NCBI RefSeq assembly: GCF_024198215.1
Contig: NZ_JAKCFA010000032.1
Location: 44,454-108,453 of the forward strand
Source of the DNA: Myxococcus qinghaiensis
Lineage (GTDB): Bacteria; Myxococcota; Myxococcia; Myxococcales; Myxococcaceae
DNA length: 64,000 bases
Direction: 5' to 3'
Position 1 is the first letter of the stretch. Every line of letters begins with the position of its first letter. Of this stretch, positions 8,834 through 16,972 are shown one piece after another. The notes beneath the pieces are model-generated. The model had not been told where the DNA came from and ran no database searches. It saw nothing but the letters and a program-made list of their open reading frames with translations. The position numbers were made by a program, and so were the translations under genes.

Positions 8834-9673
8834 TTGAGTACCGCTCCTCACCTGGAGGCCGGGGGCCTCCTGCTGATTGCAGATGCTTCCCTGCCCGCGG
8901 CCTCGCTCGAGCAGGCGGTGCCGCTGCTGGCCCAGGGTGAGGTGGGCGGCCAGGGAGCGCTGGTGTTGTTCGACGGCGTGCTCAAGCCCGAGCACGCGCA
9001 GTGGCTGCGGCGAGAGCCGCCGGCCCTGCTCCTGGCCACGCGCGAGCGCGACGGGGGACCTTCCATGTGGGAGGTCCGCCTGTTGGGCTCGCTGTGGAAG
9101 CAGGGCTCGTTGCTCCCGGACCAGGCGGAGGTGAAGCGCCATCCGCTGCGCCGCGTGGCGGACATCCACGCCGCGGCCACGGCGGCGGCGGTGGCGGTGG
9201 GCGACGCGGAGGGCAGCCGCGTGTCGGCCGGGCTGGTGGCGGACGTGGTGCATGAAATCGCCGCCAACGCGCTCCTGGATGCACCGGTGGATGCGCGGGG
9301 CGAGCCTCGCTACGCGCACCGGCGCACCGAGGTGCGGGAAGTGGAGCCGGAGGACGCCTGCGAGCTGACGTTCGCGGTGGAGGACGGCCGGATGTGGCTG
9401 GAAGTGGCGGACCGCTTCGGCGGCCTGCGGCCGGGCTCGTTCGCCCGGGCGCTGGAGGGGTGGGGCCAGCGCGTGAAGGTGGATGCGTCTGGCGGAGGGG
9501 CGGGTCTTGGATTGCGTCGCATCCTCGAGCACTGCGACACGGTGGCGGTCCGGGTGACCGCTGGCCGGGAGTCGCGAGTCGTGTGCGTGGTGGACCTGGG
9601 AGACGCGCGCCGCCGCGCGGCCCAGCCCAAGTCACTGATGTTCTGTCTGCATGAGGTCAGGGCCGGTGGATAG
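8834..9673 (+). CDS. HATPase-domain (anti-sigma-factor-like) protein
   Basis: A 279-aa protein starting at TTG, with AGG about eight bases upstream. The N-terminal 105 residues resemble a receiver-like or unrecognised alpha/beta domain. The C-terminal part is a GHKL ATPase module: N-box VVHEIAANALLDAP (about residue 136), G1 box with VADRFGGL (about 196), and G2 box GGGAGLGLRRI (about 223). No His phospho-acceptor (DHp) helix is present, so it resembles SpoIIAB/RsbW-type serine kinases rather than sensor histidine kinases. It overlaps the STAS-kinase gene by 23 bases, which argues for a direct functional pairing between HATPase and STAS domain. A role as switchable anti-anti-sigma kinase or STAS partner is inference. 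Confidence 0.75.
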   Translation: MSTAPHLEAGGLLLIADASLPAASLEQAVPLLAQGEVGGQGALVLFDGVLKPEHAQWLRREPPALLLATRERDGGPSMWEVRLLGSLWKQGSLLPDQAEVKRHPLRRVADIHAAATAAAVAVGDAEGSRVSAGLVADVVHEIAANALLDAPVDARGEPRYAHRRTEVREVEPEDACELTFAVEDGRMWLEVADRFGGLRPGSFARALEGWGQRVKVDASGGGAGLGLRRILEHCDTVAVRVTAGRESRVVCVVDLGDARRRAAQPKSLMFCLHEVRAGG

Positions 9674-12600
9674 CCAGGGTTCCAACGCCATCATCAGCCG
9701 GCTCCGCGTGGGTACCATCACCCACGTCCGGATCGCCGGGGTCATCGACGAGACCTTCCCGTTGACGTCGACGAGCCAGGAGCTCAGTGGGCTCCTCGTC
9801 GTCGACCTCGGCCGGGTGGAGCGCATCAGCTCCTTCGGGGTCCGTCGGTGGATTGAGTTCGCCGCGAAGCTGCCTCCGGGCGCGCTGGGGCTGTACGTCG
9901 TGCACGCGCCCCCCGTCGTGGTGGATCAGCTCAACATGGTGGAGGGCTTCGCGGGAGTCGCCCGCGTGCTCTCCGTCCTCGCCCCCTATACGTGTCGCAC
10001 CTGCAACGAAGACCGGATGCGGGTGGTGAACCTGGTGGACGAAGCCCAGGTCATCGCCGAGGAGCGCGCGCCCGAGCACACCTGTCCCGTCTGCTCCAAC
10101 CCGCTGGAGTTCGCGGACCTGCCGGGCGAGTTCTTCGACTACGCGCGCCGTCAGCAGTTCGGCACCGTGGACCCGGTGGTGATGCGCTACCTGCGCGCGA
10201 GCATGCCGACGGACCAGTCGGAGCTGCCGCAGCACCTGAAAATCGTCCAGGACGACGTCACGTTCATCTCGCTGGCCAGCACGCTCAAGGGCGACCTCAA
10301 CGTGCGCCGGCTCGCGTCCGGGTTGGAGGGGCGCGTCGCGTTCGACTTCAGCCACGTCAGGACGGTGGAGCCGGAGGCGCTGCCCAAGCTGGAACAGGTG
10401 CTGGACACCGCGGCGCAGGCCGCGCAGGTGGTGCTGTGCCGCGTGCCTCCGCCGGCGCTGGCCGTGCTGGCGCGCTCGTCCAAGATGATGCCGGGGCGGC
10501 TGGCCACGCTGTGGCTGCCGTGCGAGTGCCGCAACTGTGGCCAGGTGAGCCACCAGCGCATCCAGGCCCACGAGTACCTGGCGCAGCTTCGCGCGCACCA
10601 GACGACCACCTCCATCGAGTGCCCCATCTGCGGCGGCAGCGCCCAGGTGCCGCACATGCCGCAGCTCCAGGGGTTCCTGGCGCGCGTGCAGCTCACGGAC
10701 CGGCCGCTGGACGACATTCAAGGGCTGGAGTCGCGCGCCCTCAGTCAGTACCTGTTCGGGTCCACCAACGTCGACCCGCAGGCGAACAAGGGCTCGCCCA
10801 CCGACATCTCCAACTCGCTGGGCAGCACCAAGCTCAACATCATCCGACGGCTGGGCCAGGGCGGCATGGCCGAAGTCTTCCTCGCCAAGCAGGTGGGCGT
10901 GAAGGGCTTCGAGAAGTTCGTGGTGATGAAGAAGATTCTGCCGCAGTTCGCGCAGAACCCCGAGTTCGTGGACATGCTGTTCGCGGAGGCTCGCGCCAAC
11001 GCGCGCCTCACGCATCCCAACGTCGTGCAGACCTTCGACGTGGGCGTGTCCGACGGGGTGGCGTACATCCTGATGGAGTACGTGCGCGGGCCGGACATGA
11101 AGCGGCTGGTGAACGAGCTGCGCCGCAAGGGGCTCGCGCTGCCGCTGGAGCACGCGCTGCGCATCGTCGCGGAGGTGGCCGCGGGGCTGCACTACGCGCA
11201 CGCGTACGTGGACCCGGCGGGCACGCCGCACCCCGTGGTGCACCGCGACGTCAGCCCGCACAACGTCCTCATCTCGCTGGACGGCGCCATCAAGCTGAGC
11301 GACTTCGGCATCGCCAAGGTGGCGGGCGAGGAGAACACGCAGGCGGGCGTGCTGAAGGGGAAGATTTCGTACATCTCCCCGGAGGCCGCGTCGGGCCGCA
11401 CGCTGGACGCGCGCAACGACGTCTTCGCGCTCGGTGTCGTCCTCTTCGAGCTGCTCACCGGACAGCTTCCGTTCCGCAGGGACCACGACGCGGCCACGCT
11501 CAACGCCATCGTCCGTGAGCCCGCGCCCGTGCCCTCGCAGCTGCGTCCGCAGATTCCGCAGGACGTCTCCGACCTCATCCTCCGCGCGCTCGTGAAGGAC
11601 CCGGCGCGCCGCACGCCGTCCGCCGCGGCGATGCGCGAGGAGATTGAAGCGGTGATGGCGCACCACCGCCTCAACTCGTCCCCGGCGGCGGTGGCCCAGT
11701 TCTTCAAGGACACGCTGGGAGATCGGCTGGTGGAGTACACGCCCGCGACCTCGTCGGGAACGGGCAGCCATCCCAAGCCCGTCCCCAGCGGCACGGGCAG
11801 CGGCAGCGTTGGCAGCGGGGACATGGTGGCCCCCGTCGACGCCAGGACGCCCAACAAGGGCACGGGCAGTGGCCTGAAGCCGACCACGGCGGGCAGTGGC
11901 AACATCCCGCGTCCGACGACGGGCACGGGCAGCGGCAACGTGGCCGCGCGCCCCGCGACGCCTCCGCCCGTGGCGACCCGCCCGGCGACGCCTCCGCCGG
12001 TGGCGACCCGTCCCGCGACACCTCCGCCCGTGGCGACCCGGCCCGCGACGCCTCCGCCCGTGGCGATCCGGCCTCCGCCTCCGCCGCCCACCATGACTCC
12101 GCTGCCGATGCTTCCGGAGCTGGAAGCGGGGGACCGGACCGAGGTGGTGCTGCTGCAGGGGGGCGCGCAGTTGCCTCCTCCCGCGCCAGCGCAGTTGGCT
12201 CCCACGCCGCGTCCCTCGCAGCCGGGCCACACCGCGGTGCCCGTGCCTCAGCGTCCTTCCTCCACCGCGCTGCCCGCCTCGGCGGCGCCCCGTCCCGCGC
12301 CGGCGCCCAGGCCGTCCTCGCCAGGACACCAGAGCCCCGTGCCCGCCGCGCGCCCCGCGCCTCCCGCGCCCGCGCACGTGGAGCCCGCCGCTTCCGAGTC
12401 CGGGAAGGGCACGTGGAAGTGGGCGGCCCTGGGTGGTGGTCTCTTGCTGGTGGTGGCCGTGGTGGCGGTGGTGATGCTGCGCGGTCCCGGCTCCATGTTC
12501 CTCAACCTGGAGGAGGGCGAGCACGTGTACGTCGGTGGCGTGCGGCTGGAGTCCGGCTCGCAGTCGCTGCCGGCGCCGCCCACCGGGCCGATGCTCATCG

Positions 12601-12914
12601 CCACGGCGGTGAACGGGAAGCTGCGGCGGTTCGGCACCACGCAGCTTCGCGAGGACATCGACGTGCGGACGCTGGCGGATGCGATGCCCCAGCCTGGGAC
12701 GCGCGGGGTGCTGAGCGTGACGAGCGGCGCGCCGGGCTGCCAGGTCCAGGTGGACGGGGCTCCGCTGGCCAACCGCACGCCGGTGACGAAGGCCTCCATC
12801 GAGGCCGGCAGGGAGCTGGAAGTGGTGGTGAGCTGTCCTGGTGCCGCGAGCAAGCAGTGGGTGCTGGCGGTGCCCGGGCAGGAGATTGTCGTGACGGCTC
12901 GGCAGCAAGACTGA
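9651..12914 (+). CDS. STAS/zinc-ribbon - Hanks-type Ser/Thr kinase fusion, membrane anchored
   Basis: A 1087-aa multidomain protein. Residues 20-110 look like a STAS domain; a four-Cys zinc ribbon follows (CRTC at 115, CPVC at 145). A second STAS-like segment (about 190-280) is followed by another ribbon (CECRNC from 291, CPIC from 324). The kinase domain spans about 393-665: Gly-rich loop LGQGGMAEVFLA, VMKKI with the ATP-binding Lys, HRDVSPHNVL at 531, DFG at 551, and SPE in place of APE. A Pro/Thr/Gly-rich linker of about 250 residues contains four decapeptide repeats (about 769-808). One transmembrane helix (about 925-944) precedes a small C-terminal extracytoplasmic region with a PEGA-like GVLSVTSGAPGCQVQVDG. 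Kinase residues appear intact, so it should be active. Start at ATG 9651; GTG 9666 is an alternative. Confidence 0.88.
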   Translation: MRSGPVDSQGSNAIISRLRVGTITHVRIAGVIDETFPLTSTSQELSGLLVVDLGRVERISSFGVRRWIEFAAKLPPGALGLYVVHAPPVVVDQLNMVEGFAGVARVLSVLAPYTCRTCNEDRMRVVNLVDEAQVIAEERAPEHTCPVCSNPLEFADLPGEFFDYARRQQFGTVDPVVMRYLRASMPTDQSELPQHLKIVQDDVTFISLASTLKGDLNVRRLASGLEGRVAFDFSHVRTVEPEALPKLEQVLDTAAQAAQVVLCRVPPPALAVLARSSKMMPGRLATLWLPCECRNCGQVSHQRIQAHEYLAQLRAHQTTTSIECPICGGSAQVPHMPQLQGFLARVQLTDRPLDDIQGLESRALSQYLFGSTNVDPQANKGSPTDISNSLGSTKLNIIRRLGQGGMAEVFLAKQVGVKGFEKFVVMKKILPQFAQNPEFVDMLFAEARANARLTHPNVVQTFDVGVSDGVAYILMEYVRGPDMKRLVNELRRKGLALPLEHALRIVAEVAAGLHYAHAYVDPAGTPHPVVHRDVSPHNVLISLDGAIKLSDFGIAKVAGEENTQAGVLKGKISYISPEAASGRTLDARNDVFALGVVLFELLTGQLPFRRDHDAATLNAIVREPAPVPSQLRPQIPQDVSDLILRALVKDPARRTPSAAAMREEIEAVMAHHRLNSSPAAVAQFFKDTLGDRLVEYTPATSSGTGSHPKPVPSGTGSGSVGSGDMVAPVDARTPNKGTGSGLKPTTAGSGNIPRPTTGTGSGNVAARPATPPPVATRPATPPPVATRPATPPPVATRPATPPPVAIRPPPPPPTMTPLPMLPELEAGDRTEVVLLQGGAQLPPPAPAQLAPTPRPSQPGHTAVPVPQRPSSTALPASAAPRPAPAPRPSSPGHQSPVPAARPAPPAPAHVEPAASESGKGTWKWAALGGGLLLVVAVVAVVMLRGPGSMFLNLEEGEHVYVGGVRLESGSQSLPAPPTGPMLIATAVNGKLRRFGTTQLREDIDVRTLADAMPQPGTRGVLSVTSGAPGCQVQVDGAPLANRTPVTKASIEAGRELEVVVSCPGAASKQWVLAVPGQEIVVTARQQD
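11955..12074 (+). repeat. Four tandem 30-bp repeats in the kinase linker
   Basis: Four near-identical 30-base units start at 11955, 11985, 12015 and 12045 and encode ATPPPVATRP-type decapeptides in the kinase linker. In-frame length variation between strains is likely. This is coding repeat DNA, not a CRISPR array. Confidence 0.9.
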
Positions 12915-12926
12915 GTGGCTGGCCTC

Positions 12927-12947
12927 GGGCCTCCTTCGGGGGGGCCC
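12927..12947 (+). terminator. Hairpin after the kinase gene, possible terminator
   Basis: A GC-rich hairpin with a TTCG loop and GGGCC/GGCCC stem lies 13 bases after the kinase stop and 25 bases before the dehydratase ATG. There is no T-tract, so termination (or attenuation into the next operon) is only suggested. Confidence 0.35.
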
Positions 12948-12971
12948 ACGAGGTTGAAGGACATGTGACCC

Positions 12972-15308
12972 ATGAAGGGCTGGACCTTCTTTCCTCACCT
13001 CGTCGTGCGGACGACGGGTTTCTCATTCGACTGGTTGGAGCGGTTGGGGTGCCCGGAGTCGGCGGCGTGGGCGCGTCGGCTCGAATCGGAGCGACGCGGG
13101 CTGGAGGCGCTGCGTGCCCAGGGGCCGCGCGTGCGTCGCCCTCCGCGAGAGCTGCTGGCCGCGCTCAAGGCGGGACGTCCCGTCAACACCGAGGGCCTGG
13201 AATCTCCGGAGCGCTTCGCGGAGTGGAATGTCCGCGCCGCGGCGGCCCAGGAGGCGGAGGCCGGCTTCGCCGAGGCGATGGAGCGTGAGCTGGCGGCGGT
13301 GGAGTCCCAACTCGCGACGCTGTGCCGAGAGCCGCGCTTGCTGGAGGCGGTCGCCAGCTCCAGCCCGCCCGTGGCGAAGGATCTGCTCGCGGGGCGCGAG
13401 GGCTCCCGGCTGCGTCGGCAGCTCGCCAGCTATCTGCAGCGGCTGTGCGCGAAGAACGAGACGATGGGCTTCTTCGGCCCCATCAACTACGGCCGCGTGG
13501 ACCCGGACGCGCCCACGGGCGTGACGCTGAGCTGGTCCGGCCCCGAGACGCTGGTGGGGCGCAACACCTTCGCGGCCTCGTGGCTGGTGCAGGGGTTGGT
13601 GCGGGCCATCGCGTTCGACCCGGATGTGGCCTCGTGGCTGGTGCCGCGCCGCAAGGCCTTCGCGGAGATGCCCGCGCGCAAGGCGGGCCCCACGCCGGAG
13701 AGCGCGGAGGAGCTGCTGCCCCGGTTGGTGGAGCTGGCGGATGGGACACGCACGCTGGCGGCCCTGGCGTCGTCGCTGGGCGTGGCGCCTGGCCTGGCCC
13801 GCGAGGCGCTGCGGCTGGGCTGTGACAAGTCGCTGCTCACACACCAGCTGGAGGTGCCCTCTGCGGTGCACCACCCCGTGGACGATCTGGCGGAGCGTGT
13901 CGCCGCGCTGCCGAGCGCGGGCGCGCGGCGTCATGTCGAGGGCCTGAGCGCGCTGCTGGAGTTGATGGGGCGCTATGGCGCGGCGGACGCGAGCGGGAAG
14001 ATGGCGCTCCAGGACGCTTTCGCGCGGCGGGCGAAGGAGCAGTGGGGCGTGGCGCCCTCGACGGAGCGCGGCCCCGCGTCCGAGTCGCACAACTTCTACC
14101 AGGACCGGCTCGCGCTGCGAGAGGAGTGCGGCGGCGACCTGCGACTCGAGGTGGGGGGCGAGCGGGCCCGGGAGCTGGGGACCCGCATGGAGCCGGCGCT
14201 GGCGTGGATGGCCGAGGCGGCCTGGCGCACGCGAGACGCGGCGCGTGCGGCGGTGGCGCAGAAGGTCGGCTCGCGCACCGTGCCCTTCTGGAAGGTGGCC
14301 GCCGCCAGCGCGGACCTGCCGGTGCCGCTGGATACTTCGATGGCGGAGCTGCTCGCGCAGGCCATTCCGGACGCGGGTGCGCGCGCTGTCGAGCTGGGTG
14401 ATGTGGTGCCTCCCGCGTGGGATTCGGCGCGGGCCCTGCCGCTCGTCACGTCGGTGGACCTGCTCGTCGGGGCGAAGGACGTGGAGGCCTGGGGACGGGG
14501 CGACTACACGCTGGTGATGGGGGACATCCACGACACCGCGCTGGTGTGGGGCTGGGCGCTCCAGTTTCATCCATCGCGAGGGAAGGTGGAGAGCGCCATG
14601 GTGCGTGCGCTCGGCGCCCTGCCGCGCGCGATGCCCCTGGTGACGGTGCTGCCCTCGCGTCGCACGGGGCTGTTGCCCTCGGAGTTTCCCGGGCCGGTGG
14701 TGGAGCTGGGCGGTGTCAGCTCCCGCGCCTCCGCGTGGCGGATTCCGCTGGATGACCTGTTCGTCGAGAGCGATGGCAAGAGCGCGCGCCTGGTGTCGAA
14801 GCGGCTCGGCTCCGAGGTGTGCCTCTACAACGGCGAGCTGGAGAGCACGGTGCATACGGCGTTCTCCCTGCCGCGCATCCGCCCGCTGCGGGTGTCGCTG
14901 GGGGAGCACACGCCTCGAGTCACGCTCGGCGGGGTGGTGGTGCAGCGAGAGCAGTGGCGGCTGGATGCGGCGGCGCGAGAGGCGCTGCTCGCGTGCAAGG
15001 ACGACCGAGCGAGGCTGCGCGTCGCGGTGGGCCTGTGGGAGGCGCGCGGCCTTCCGACGTGTGTCTTCGCGAAGTTCAAGGGCGAGCGGAAGCCCGTGCT
15101 GGTGGACGTGCGCAGTCCGCCGTTGCTGCGTGTCTTCCTCAACCTGCTGGAGCAGAAGGAGGAAGTCCTCCTCTCGGAGATGTTGCCCGGGCCGGAGCAG
15201 CTCTGGCTGCGTGGGCCGGGCGGTCGCCACACGGTGGAGCTGCGCTGCACGCTGTTGTGGGGAGGTCCTCGGGCCGGCATGCCCTCTACTACCGAGGAGG
15301 AGAGATGA
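12972..15308 (+). CDS. LanB-like dehydratase N-terminal-domain protein (first copy)
   Basis: A 778-aa protein recognisable as the lantibiotic dehydratase N-terminal (glutamylation or tRNA-dependent ligase) family. The N-terminal FPHLVVRTTGFSFDWLERLG fits the family R-x-(A/T)-G-(L/F)-P/S-F start. Residues near 160 carry LQRLCAKNETMGFFGPINYG, the equivalent of the conserved substrate-pocket segment, and the C-terminus has EMLPGPEQLWLRGPGGRHT. At 778 residues it lacks the SpaB_C elimination domain of full-length (about 1000-aa) LanB enzymes, so it resembles split dehydratases or PEARL-type peptide-aminoacyl-tRNA ligases. Its stop overlaps the next start as ATGA. It is a distant paralogue of the gene at 16969. 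No precursor peptide with an obvious Ser/Thr/Cys-rich core is next to it, so the substrate is unknown. Confidence 0.8.
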   Translation: MKGWTFFPHLVVRTTGFSFDWLERLGCPESAAWARRLESERRGLEALRAQGPRVRRPPRELLAALKAGRPVNTEGLESPERFAEWNVRAAAAQEAEAGFAEAMERELAAVESQLATLCREPRLLEAVASSSPPVAKDLLAGREGSRLRRQLASYLQRLCAKNETMGFFGPINYGRVDPDAPTGVTLSWSGPETLVGRNTFAASWLVQGLVRAIAFDPDVASWLVPRRKAFAEMPARKAGPTPESAEELLPRLVELADGTRTLAALASSLGVAPGLAREALRLGCDKSLLTHQLEVPSAVHHPVDDLAERVAALPSAGARRHVEGLSALLELMGRYGAADASGKMALQDAFARRAKEQWGVAPSTERGPASESHNFYQDRLALREECGGDLRLEVGGERARELGTRMEPALAWMAEAAWRTRDAARAAVAQKVGSRTVPFWKVAAASADLPVPLDTSMAELLAQAIPDAGARAVELGDVVPPAWDSARALPLVTSVDLLVGAKDVEAWGRGDYTLVMGDIHDTALVWGWALQFHPSRGKVESAMVRALGALPRAMPLVTVLPSRRTGLLPSEFPGPVVELGGVSSRASAWRIPLDDLFVESDGKSARLVSKRLGSEVCLYNGELESTVHTAFSLPRIRPLRVSLGEHTPRVTLGGVVVQREQWRLDAAAREALLACKDDRARLRVAVGLWEARGLPTCVFAKFKGERKPVLVDVRSPPLLRVFLNLLEQKEEVLLSEMLPGPEQLWLRGPGGRHTVELRCTLLWGGPRAGMPSTTEEER

Positions 15309-16972
15309 AGTGGCTGGTGCTGCCTCCACACCGGGACATCACGCTCGTACCCGAGGTCCCCGAGGGGTGGCACCTGCTGGACCTGGCGAGGGACTTCGGC
15401 CGCCGGGTCTTCTCCTCCGAGTCGGTGGAGGCCGAGGCCATGGCTCGCGAGTCGTCGCCGCTGTCGCCACAGACGATGCGAGAGCTGCTCTTGCTGCGAG
15501 TCGCGCAGGGGCTGCGTGACAGGGGGCCGATTCCGGAGCTGCGCGCCCTGGGCGCGGTGCTGACGGCGATTTCTGGCCCGCCCCATGGGGTCCACCTGCG
15601 TCTGGACGACGTGGAGCTGGAGTCCGGCACGACGGAGCGGAGCGGGGATGTCCAGCGCGTGGCGGGATTGCCTGCGCCGTACTCGGATGACGTGGCGGGT
15701 GTCCTCGCGCGCTTCGAGGAGGCGGAGTGCGTCCGCGTGTGGTTGGAGCGCGACCTTCAGCTTCCCGCCGCCGTGTCACTCGCGCAGGCGTGTCCGGCGC
15801 ATGTGCCCTTGGAAGTCGCCGGGCCCTTCGCCTGGGGTCATCGCAAGGTGCTGGGGCGGATGCCCGCGTTCCGGCGTGCGACGTTCCCGGAGCAGGTGCC
15901 CGCGCTGCGCTGGCGCGTGGCTTCGCTGCACGGTGCCTCGGGTGCGAGTGACCTCGTGTGGGTCTCCGATGGGCTCGGGCTGGAGGTCGTCGCTCCGTAC
16001 CCGTGGGGTGATGCGCAGGACTGGGTGGAGTTCGATGCGCCGGCTGCCGACGGAACGGAACCGGGGGCGTTGCGACGGGAAGACTGGCTCGGTGCCTGCT
16101 CGTTGGATGAAGTGCGCGCGTACACCCGGGGTGCACGCTGGGCGGGCCACGTGTCGCTCGGTTCGCTCCTGGCGGCGGACGTGCTCGTGGAGAGTGGCTG
16201 TCACACGGTGGTGGTGGGGTTCTGCGGCATCGAGAACGGCCGGGTGGTGGATCCCGACCGGCGCTTCATTTCGCTGGAATCACTCGTCCAGGGCTATCAA
16301 CGGTTGAAGGCCGCGGGTGTGCGGGTCGTCGCGGAGTGGTGGGTGGGCGCGCCGGGCATGGATGAGGCATCCCTGGATGTCACGCTGGCCGCGCTGGAGG
16401 GCTCGCGCTTCTTCGACCACCTCGCGGGAGTGCGCCCGTTCCACGCGTCGGTGGAGCGCATCGCCCGGGTCCGCAACATGTCTCGTTGGTGGGGACAGCC
16501 CGGCGACCCTCCGGCGGACCGCGACTTGTCCCGCAGTCGCCCTATTGAAAAGCCGGGCACGATTGAGGGGGCGCGCCTGCCCTCAGTACTCGCCTCGTTG
16601 GCGAGCCGGCTGCTGAGTCGCGCTCCGCTCAGTCCGGGGCGTGTCGCCGCGGCGTTCCTGTACGGGCCCGTGGCTCCAGCGCAATCGACAGAGACCGCGC
16701 ACGAAGCCGCCGCGCTCGTCCGACTGGACGTGGACTGCGCGGTGGTGAGGCTGCCGGCCTCGCTCGATGGCGCGCCGAAGCCCACGTGGTACGCGGCGAA
16801 CCTGGCGACAGGTGTCGTTCTCGCGATGGATGCGCGCCTGGCGCCCGTGCTGTCCCAGCTGACCGCGCCTGCTCCGGCGTCGGCGGCGCTGGGCGCGGTG
16901 CCGGAAGCGCAGCGCGCGAAGGTGGTGGAGATGCTGGTGACGAAGTCCATCCTGGAGAGGACGCACGGATGA
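15305..16972 (+). CDS. Radical-SAM-like fold protein without cluster cysteines
   Basis: A 555-aa protein lying between the two LanB-like genes with ATGA overlaps on both sides, so almost surely cotranslated with them. Its middle and C-terminal parts resemble a radical-SAM TIM barrel: VVVGFCGIENG (about residues 301-311) followed by a helix YQRLKAAGVRVVAEWWVGAP, which matches the usual G-I-E-S-G ... LK-x-A-G-I-x-V ... GLPGE strands of that family. The segment WGHRKVLGRMPAFRR upstream resembles the linker before the barrel in B12-binding radical-SAM proteins. No CxxxCxxC is present; the few cysteines are scattered. Either the protein is a degenerate, non-redox scaffold, or the fold assignment is wrong. 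The N-terminal 130 residues are unassigned. It may help bind or present the peptide substrate for the flanking dehydratases (inference). Confidence 0.6.
   Translation: MKWLVLPPHRDITLVPEVPEGWHLLDLARDFGRRVFSSESVEAEAMARESSPLSPQTMRELLLLRVAQGLRDRGPIPELRALGAVLTAISGPPHGVHLRLDDVELESGTTERSGDVQRVAGLPAPYSDDVAGVLARFEEAECVRVWLERDLQLPAAVSLAQACPAHVPLEVAGPFAWGHRKVLGRMPAFRRATFPEQVPALRWRVASLHGASGASDLVWVSDGLGLEVVAPYPWGDAQDWVEFDAPAADGTEPGALRREDWLGACSLDEVRAYTRGARWAGHVSLGSLLAADVLVESGCHTVVVGFCGIENGRVVDPDRRFISLESLVQGYQRLKAAGVRVVAEWWVGAPGMDEASLDVTLAALEGSRFFDHLAGVRPFHASVERIARVRNMSRWWGQPGDPPADRDLSRSRPIEKPGTIEGARLPSVLASLASRLLSRAPLSPGRVAAAFLYGPVAPAQSTETAHEAAALVRLDVDCAVVRLPASLDGAPKPTWYAANLATGVVLAMDARLAPVLSQLTAPAPASAALGAVPEAQRAKVVEMLVTKSILERTHG

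Noticed and set aside
6068..9532. A 1154-codon open frame on the minus strand
   Set aside because: Antisense to the TonB receptor and HATPase genes, with shadow-type composition; the plus-strand genes show clear domains.
11955..12074. Regular 30-base repeats resembling a CRISPR array
   Set aside because: Units are contiguous without spacers and encode in-frame Pro-rich decapeptides of the kinase linker.
9657..12998. A 1113-codon open frame on the minus strand
   Set aside because: Antisense to the STAS-kinase fusion, which has intact kinase motifs; no recognisable protein.
15305..16972. Canonical radical SAM enzyme
   Set aside because: No CxxxCxxC is present, so an Fe-S/SAM enzyme cannot be claimed; only a similar fold is suggested.
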